Shown here piece by piece: positions 35,846 through 40,813 of a DNA stretch of 40,813 nt. The stretch spans positions 1-40,813 of the forward strand of contig JAGQWX010000044.1 of NCBI GenBank assembly GCA_020436935.1, written 5' to 3'. The notes under the pieces were generated by a model, which did no database searches, was not told the origin of the DNA, and saw nothing but the letters and a program-made list of their open reading frames with translations. Numbering within the stretch: the first letter of the stretch is position 1; each line of letters starts with the position of its first letter. Source of the DNA: Saprospiraceae bacterium (GTDB taxonomy: Bacteria > Bacteroidota > Bacteroidia > Chitinophagales > Saprospiraceae). Both the position numbers and the translations under genes were made by a program.

Positions 35846-36265
35846 GTAAATGTGACATATACGTCACGGTAGATTATTTTAATGATCATGCAGTAAATGT
35901 GACATATACGTCATGTGAATTAAAAATCAAGATTTCTTGCTACCCATGGAGTAAATGTGACATATACGTCACGATTGAAATTCATAGTGGCAATGTAGTG
36001 AATGTGACATATACGTCATGGTTTACAATTACAGGGGTAATGCCGTAAATGTGACATATACGTCATGTGAATTAAAAATCAAGATTTCTTGCTATCCATG
36101 GAGTAAATGTGACATATACGTCACGCTTGAAATTCATAGTGAAGATAGAGTATATGTGACATATACGTCATGGTATACAATTACAGTGGCAATGCCGTAA
36201 ATGTGACATATACGTCACGATATACAATTACATTGGCGATGGAGTAAATGTGACATATACGTCAC
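35846..36265 (-). repeat. dyad-repeat array, right copy: 9 units with 23-bp core and 23-24- or 35-bp spacers
   Basis: Nine copies of GTAAATGTGACATATACGTCAC or a close variant start at 35846, 35893, 35951, 35998, 36045, 36103, 36150, 36196 and 36243. Steps are 47, 58, 47, 47, 58, 47, 46 and 47 bp. Units 2-4 plus spacers (35893-36044) are nearly repeated by units 5-7 (36045-36195), showing tandem duplication of a ~152-bp block. The reverse complement matches the left array's core. It lies 157 bp upstream of the PSCyt1 operon start. No reading frame through it looks like a real protein. Confidence 0.93.
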
Positions 36266-36311
36266 GATCAGAGGCACACATTTCAACAAAGATCAAAGAC
36301 TAAGCACGGTT

Positions 36312-36461
36312 GCTTAGGCTCCGCTCAGCCATCTTTTATTAACTACGAATCTTCAATTACGAATTACGGATTATTTTGTTTAAGGTTTAGAGCTTCAAGG
36401 TTTAGGAGAAATTAAAACCTTAATGAAACTTAATGTCTTAATGGTACAATCCGAAATCTTT
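36312..36461. repeat. 150-bp direct repeat, copy 1
   Basis: Closely matches 36725-36874: both begin GCTT-GGCTCCGCTCAGCC, run through CTTCAATTACGAATTACGGA and AGAAATTAAAACCTTAATG, and end TACAATCCGAAATCTTT. The copies differ by scattered substitutions. No coding sequence is recognisable. Confidence 0.9.
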
Positions 36462-36724
36462 GCGTACCCAATCTTCAACCTCTCTTTGCGCCATTGGGAG
36501 AGAATTGGGGTTATTTGTTAAAGGTTAAAAGTTAAAGGCTCTTCAAGAAGGTTTTTGTCACTAGGCATTATTGATCACCAAATACCAAAGAATAAAGACT
36601 AAAGACCTGCCCGCGCGCTACCCTGGCCCTAAAGGGAACCCACCCAAAATTCACAAAGTCAATACTCCCAAATCGAAAACTTTCAATTCTCAATTTTCAA
36701 ATTTCAATTTTCCCCAAAGGCCAG

Positions 36725-36874
36725 GCTTCGGCTCCGCTCAGCCAACTTTTTTTAATTACGAGTCTTCAATTACGAATTACGGATGATTTTGTTTAGGGTT
36801 TAGAGCTTTAAGGTTGAGGAGAAATTAAAACCTTAATGAAACTTAATGTCTTAATGGTACAATCCGAAATCTTT
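36725..36874. repeat. 150-bp direct repeat, copy 2
   Basis: Second copy of 36312-36461. It is followed, as is the DNA before it at ~36682, by a short tract of CAATTTTCAA/CAATTCTCAA/AAATTTCAA words, suggesting a larger decayed repeat unit. The interval 36462-36724 holds no gene I can support. Confidence 0.9.
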
Positions 36875-36887
36875 CAATTTTCAATTC

Positions 36888-37340
36888 TCAAATTTCAAAT
36901 TTCCCTAAAGACTCCCATCTTGTCTTATCCATCACAAAAACCAGCTCTCCGCCTTTCATACCAGTTTCCTGCCAAAGCGCATTTTTATAAAAGTGAGCAG
37001 CCCTTGTTCCAGGTGCAGTGGTGAGCGTCAAGTCATTTTCTGTAGTTTTGAAATATTCATCCAACATGTGGTCATGAAGTGCCCGGCCTATTCCTTTGCC
37101 TTCTTCATCGGGATGAACAAATAGAGCCCAAACGCTGCTGTTGGTCAGATCAAGAAAAGCAAATCCTTTGATAACAGATTTTTCCACCCAAACCCAGCCT
37201 TTGCCTCCTTCACCCAAATAGTTGAAGTAGTCTTCCTTTTTCACGACATCGGGCCTGCTCAGTCTGTTTTCTTTTACAGCCAGGCGGATGGTCATCATTG
37301 CCAGAACATCCTTGTTTTTTGCAGCTCGGATTTTACCCAA
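36888..37340 (-). CDS. GNAT-family N-acetyltransferase
   Basis: A 150-residue acetyltransferase. The fold begins at GKIRAAKNKDVLAMMTIRLA, so a TTG at 37338-37340 is the best start; the open frame continues to a GTG at 37418, but those residues look untranslated. The acetyl-CoA-binding motif is VWALFVHPDEEGKGIGRALH, and strand beta4/5 ends in AAHFYKNALWQETGMKGGE. It transfers an acetyl group from acetyl-CoA to an unidentified amine. Genes of this subgroup (VKENRLS near the N-terminus) are common and poorly characterised. The start is uncertain. Confidence 0.8.
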   Translation of the reverse strand: MGKIRAAKNKDVLAMMTIRLAVKENRLSRPDVVKKEDYFNYLGEGGKGWVWVEKSVIKGFAFLDLTNSSVWALFVHPDEEGKGIGRALHDHMLDEYFKTTENDLTLTTAPGTRAAHFYKNALWQETGMKGGELVFVMDKTRWESLGKFEI

Positions 37341-37460
37341 TTCATTTCTTTTGATGCATAAAAATATAAAAGCCTCTGAAATATGAAAGCTGTGGACCAA
37401 AGAAATTATGAACAACACTTTATGCTCGCCTCAAACAAACAGCTTAAACCAAATATTTTC

Positions 37461-37510
37461 AAAAAAAAAGGGGCAAAAAAAGGTAGGTTTCACCCTCCAA
37501 TTTTCGCCCC
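37461..37510 (-). terminator. terminator of the tyrosinase-VWA gene
   Basis: On the minus strand GGGGC (37510-37506) and flanking A-run pair with T-run plus GCCCC (37474-37470), followed directly by nine T. It starts about 15 bp past the stop at 37525. The loop can form a smaller internal GGT/ACC stem. Confidence 0.75.
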
Positions 37511-37524
37511 AGGAAGGTGTGATT

Positions 37525-40272
37525 TTAGGCACCTACACCTGCTGTAATGTTGAATATTCTTGAGAATTGTTCGCCTTCACCCTTGGGTTTTTCATCAGCT
37601 CCACCTCCATGATGATGGCCTGTTGCCTCAGCCCCTTCTGCTTCGGGATAATACATGCCTTCCACTATGAGACCTATATGATAAACACCTTCCACCTCTG
37701 TTTTCTGATGATGAATGTGCAAAGGTGAGTCTCCATGGGCGACAACTTTCAGTTCAGAATCCTCTATGAAGCGGAGTTCTTTTTTCTCCCGTTCAATTCT
37801 GGCAAGTTGCAAAGCGATGTCAAGTTTTGAAGAATATCTTTTCGACTTTTCGTTGGTCAAAATCAACTTGAGTACTTCGTCCTTGCTGATCAATTTTTCC
37901 AAAGGAAACGCAGGCGCTATCAATCGCGCAAATCCTCCCTGCACTTGTGCATTTCCCAACAAAACATCTTTTGTTACATCGATGCGCATTTCTTCACCTA
38001 TTTTAATGATGGCATTTTTCAATTCGGGTCTGATCTTCAGCCTTGTTTTTGCATAAACATTCATCACCAGGTTGCATGCCCTTCTTTCATTGCTATTGGT
38101 GCCGACAGCTGGAAAATCAAGACCGTGCTGACTCTTGATAAATATATTTCTGGTCGCTTTCCTTTGCTGGACTGCTGTGAGCAACCTTGCGTATTTAGGA
38201 CCTCTTACAGGACCGGCGCTCACAGGGATCAGAAGTTCGCCCAACTCAGGCATCAACATCTTATCCATGTATTTTGCGCGATAGGCCACCATGAGCGTCC
38301 ACACTCCGACCCAACATTCCTTGCCGGTATTTCCTCTCTGGATGACCATGGTGAGTCGTCCGTTGGATCTGGAAGTGGTGATATTGGGTTGCTCGCAACA
38401 ATGGTTACAATGGCTGTTGTGCGCATGTCCCGGTTGATCACCATACAGTACCTGCCCATTGGGGCCATGAAGGATGAAAGACCAATTGCGGTCTGAATAG
38501 TCCATGCCCTGGACGGTAAGTAAAAATGAGTCGTCAGCTGAAGTGGCCGTAAAAGAAAGGTGAGTGTGTTCTCCTTCAAACATTTCCAATACGGGATCAA
38601 ATACTGCCGTAAATCCAATCGCCGAAGCCAGCGAATTGGTAAAAAACTTGTCTATGGTACCGGCATTTTCTCCATGGAAGATTTGCGATGTAGTAACGGA
38701 TTCTCCTTTTGCTACCATTGTAGCCAGCGTACCATAATCTACTTCCAGTCCGGTGCCAAATCCCATGGCAAATATCACGGTGTTGGAAAGGCTGCCATTT
38801 GGAATGGATGAGAATGGTGAGCCGCTCGTCAAAATACCGTCAGTCAACATGGCAATGTACCTGTTTTCATCGGCAGGTCGTCTGGAGAACGGTGGATCGG
38901 CAATGGTGTTTTTGACATCAAGTAAAGCATCGGCAAGTGGCGTACCTCCTCCCGGACTCATGGTGGTGATGGCTGCATCAAAGTTTGCTTTGCTGAAGGC
39001 AGTACCTCCTTTGACCAATCCCCATCCGGGTGCGCCAAAGACGCTTGAAAATTCATTGGCTGCCAAACTTCTGAAGGTTCTGACGCCTGCTCCAACATAG
39101 ATTGCTCCGCTGTTTTGCACTGTTTCGCAATCCTGAAGAAATGCTGAGACACCGCGCTTAGCAGCTTCCCACTTGGTCACATCAGGCAAACCCGAGACCA
39201 TAGGATCAGGGGTCAATCCGTTCATGCTTCCCGTTCTATCGAGACCTATTCCTATGATGGCGATGGTATCGTAGGTATAATCATATTGTGCTCTGAAATC
39301 CAGGGTATCAACATTGCGCTGAGGACCGAGCGCCGCATAATTGGGCATTGGAATGGCAGTCTGAATGCTTGCGCTGGTGCTGTAACCGGCTGCCCCACCT
39401 ACCCATGGGTACATAAGGTCATTCCTGTGGTGGAAGCTGTCTCCGCCCATGGTTGGGTATTCATTCTGATGTCCATCCATCTGCCACATGGCCCATAAAC
39501 GGTCAATGTTGCAATGGTGGAGATAAAAAAACGGGTCAAACGGTGAAACAGAAGGACTGCTCATATGGCCCTGGTTGGCAGTGGAAGTACCGCCTCCTAT
39601 CCAGCCGTGCATTCCATTGTGCATTTGATTACCAGAAGCTAGCCCTGCCCCACTTTCGAGGGTATTTTGAAAGGAACTGTAGTTGGATCTTCCCAAGGTT
39701 GTTCTGATGTCATTGACCGAAGGTAACAAGGAGACGTTTTGTGTCCTTCGTTTGAGTCCACCTACGAAATTGGAGGGAAACATCGCAGGCATTCGCCAAC
39801 CGTTGAGTCCTGCCGGATACCATGCCGGCAATGGGGTGGTATTGGCTCCTGTACCCGGTCTGTCGAATGCAAAATACCCTCGCTCAATGACATTGTTGTT
39901 GGCGGCATTTCCATTGGGGCCCAGAAAAGTATCTGTCATTACGGAAGAAGGATCGGACCAGTCCCAATAATGCAACATCACCCCTGGCACATAGGATTGC
40001 AGGTCTTTTTCAAACAAGTATAAAAAATAGCGGTGCCAGCTCAGAAAGCTGAAAGAACCGCTTCCGCCATGACCAAAATTTACTGAAACACCACCTGGTG
40101 CAATACCGGACTGGATCATTCTGTGCACTGCGACATATTCGTCCCATTTGCTGTATTGATCTACAGCGGGTGCACCGGGATTTACGATGTCTGCTTTCAT
40201 CAATACGCATGCTTTGACAAAATCTTCTCTTTCAGCAGCTGTCAGAAACTTTACATTTTTTCTAATTCCCAT
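37525..40272 (-). CDS. tyrosinase - von Willebrand A domain fusion with His/Cys-rich C-terminus
   Basis: A 915-residue protein with an unusual order. Residues ~40-320: tyrosinase/hemocyanin type-3 copper domain, CuA His50, His68 and His80 (FSFLSWHRYFLYLFE), CuB His218, His222 (NQMHNGMHGW) and His253 (DPFFYLHHCNIDRLW). Residues ~335-555: VWA domain with MIDAS DRTGS (Asp345, Thr347, Ser349), GGGTPLADALLD (Thr444) and LTDG (Asp478). Residues ~560-915: no family recognised, with HAHNSHCNHCC (617-626), HIHH and GHHHGGG. No signal peptide or membrane helix is apparent. It may oxidise phenols and bind a partner or metal, but the role is unknown. Monocistronic with a terminator. Confidence 0.92.
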   Translation of the reverse strand: MGIRKNVKFLTAAEREDFVKACVLMKADIVNPGAPAVDQYSKWDEYVAVHRMIQSGIAPGGVSVNFGHGGSGSFSFLSWHRYFLYLFEKDLQSYVPGVMLHYWDWSDPSSVMTDTFLGPNGNAANNNVIERGYFAFDRPGTGANTTPLPAWYPAGLNGWRMPAMFPSNFVGGLKRRTQNVSLLPSVNDIRTTLGRSNYSSFQNTLESGAGLASGNQMHNGMHGWIGGGTSTANQGHMSSPSVSPFDPFFYLHHCNIDRLWAMWQMDGHQNEYPTMGGDSFHHRNDLMYPWVGGAAGYSTSASIQTAIPMPNYAALGPQRNVDTLDFRAQYDYTYDTIAIIGIGLDRTGSMNGLTPDPMVSGLPDVTKWEAAKRGVSAFLQDCETVQNSGAIYVGAGVRTFRSLAANEFSSVFGAPGWGLVKGGTAFSKANFDAAITTMSPGGGTPLADALLDVKNTIADPPFSRRPADENRYIAMLTDGILTSGSPFSSIPNGSLSNTVIFAMGFGTGLEVDYGTLATMVAKGESVTTSQIFHGENAGTIDKFFTNSLASAIGFTAVFDPVLEMFEGEHTHLSFTATSADDSFLLTVQGMDYSDRNWSFILHGPNGQVLYGDQPGHAHNSHCNHCCEQPNITTSRSNGRLTMVIQRGNTGKECWVGVWTLMVAYRAKYMDKMLMPELGELLIPVSAGPVRGPKYARLLTAVQQRKATRNIFIKSQHGLDFPAVGTNSNERRACNLVMNVYAKTRLKIRPELKNAIIKIGEEMRIDVTKDVLLGNAQVQGGFARLIAPAFPLEKLISKDEVLKLILTNEKSKRYSSKLDIALQLARIEREKKELRFIEDSELKVVAHGDSPLHIHHQKTEVEGVYHIGLIVEGMYYPEAEGAEATGHHHGGGADEKPKGEGEQFSRIFNITAGVGA

Positions 40273-40727
40273 TTCTTGAATTTTTTAAGGTTATGAATGA
40301 TAGGTTTATTGGCAAATAAAATGACCTCCGGGCCTGGGCAGCTGACCGAATCAATACCCACAAAAGTGGTTTTTCAAAACAGAAATTCAATTGGATAGAG
40401 GACAAGTATGAAACTCCTTTACTGAACGGACTCTATTGTCCAGCTAAAAATGTGGAGGCCTTCCTCTTGATATTCAATTTCGGTCCCTGACCTGGATGGT
40501 GTTCAATTTTTGGGTTTTCCTGTGGCTCTTTTCATTGCGAGGTTTTTTGTGTTATGCGGGGTAAATTCTGGTCAGAAATGGAAGTGGACAATTCTATTTC
40601 CGAGTAGTATATATTCAATTCAATGTGCCAAAGGTATAGGCATGGGCATGCCGTGACAATATAACTTTCGTTATAGTGCGCATTAAATTTTAAATAATGA
40701 TGGAATGAAAATTGAAGATTGTCGGTG
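40273..40727. other. 455-bp intergenic region, no gene seen
   Basis: Non-coding stretch between the tyrosinase-VWA start and the end of the partial gene at the window edge. It must contain the tyrosinase promoter, but I could not assign one with confidence. No hairpin, RNA gene or repeat was recognised. Confidence 0.4.
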
Positions 40728-40813
40728 TTACTTGCCAAACCAGGTCCTGAAGGCTTCTACCCTATCGCGGCTTACGATGATTTCTTCGTCTTTTTCGAGA
40801 TGCTGGGTTTCAA
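40728..40813 (-). CDS. C-terminal end of a probable LytTR response regulator (cut by window)
   Basis: The minus strand reads a stop at 40730-40728 preceded by about 27 residues in frame, ending VSRDRVEAFRTWFGK, with EKDEEIIVSR before it. This resembles the last strand and helix of a LytTR DNA-binding domain, where a conserved (I/V)(V/L)S+ strand precedes an aromatic-rich helix. The gene continues beyond position 40813, so the family call is tentative. Confidence 0.5.
   Translation of the reverse strand, partial: ETQHLEKDEEIIVSRDRVEAFRTWFGK

Noticed and set aside
35812-36200. Protein-coding frames through the right array
   Set aside because: Open frames simply translate the repeat (recurring VNVTYTS/KCDIYVT). 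They have no start context and the spacer changes are not codon-like.
35846-36265. CRISPR array
   Set aside because: Cores are regular, but spacers are duplicated in blocks and share words with each other; the repeat is also found inverted elsewhere without cas genes.
36571-36786. Short gene in the repeat-rich intergenic region
   Set aside because: It runs into the 150-bp duplicated DNA and has low-complexity composition; no family or start signal.
1-40813. tRNA, rRNA, insertion sequence or prophage
   Set aside because: No cloverleaf, rRNA segment, transposase, integrase or phage structural gene was recognised on either strand.

Overview
The window looks like chromosomal DNA of a Bacteroidota bacterium, most likely in or near the Saprospiria/Chitinophagia. 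The evidence is a TonB-type outer-membrane barrel with a carboxypeptidase-regulatory-like N-terminus, many short Bacteroidota-style lipoprotein signals, promoters matching TTTG/TAnnTTTG, near absence of Shine-Dalgarno sequences, and families common there (DUF998, DUF2059, DUF2200, DUF3237, SMP-30, LytTR). The taxon is an inference. No tRNA, rRNA, insertion sequence, phage or cas gene was recognised.

Layout. 0-12.6 kb: secreted alpha/beta hydrolase, DinB-like protein, SMP-30 lipoprotein, large TonB-dependent-type barrel, small tail-anchored protein, Tricorn-like S41 protease and a polytopic membrane protein. 12.7-13.7 kb: a membrane-protein/winged-helix pair with overlapping GTGA, whose promoter carries the same 17-bp palindrome as the promoter of the neighbouring membrane protein. 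13.7-19.1 kb: a complete, tightly packed histidine-utilisation operon hutH-hutU-hutI-hutG (histidine to glutamate plus formamide), divergent from a LysR regulator. 20.5-29 kb: mostly plus-strand genes, including an archaemetzincin-type lipoprotein, DUF998, an ArsR-DoxX operon, a second SMP-30 protein, DUF2059, DUF3237, an FAD monooxygenase, a lipoprotein, DUF2200, a Crp/Fnr regulator and an F420-reductase-like oxidoreductase. 29.3-35.7 kb: a four-gene minus-strand operon resembling planctomycete cytochrome clusters (PSCyt1-DUF1549-DUF1553, DUF1501, a Tat-exported TIM-barrel isomerase-like protein, DUF2231-cytochrome-LRR). 36.9-40.8 kb: a GNAT acetyltransferase, an unusual tyrosinase-VWA fusion, and the cut-off end of a probable LytTR regulator.

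The most unusual non-coding signal is a repeat family built on a near-palindrome, GTGACGTATATGTCAC. It occurs five times at 20.07-20.41 kb and nine times at 35.85-36.27 kb, in opposite orientation. A 17-nt core is invariant in all 14 copies although most intervening DNA is diverged. The right array shows tandem duplication of a 152-bp three-copy block and unit steps of 46-47 or 58 bp. The arrays flank about 15.4 kb. No gene in the window explains them. Other repeats include three short-unit tandem tracts, a hairpin made of 10-bp repeats, a terminator-like hairpin present twice, and a 150-bp direct duplication.
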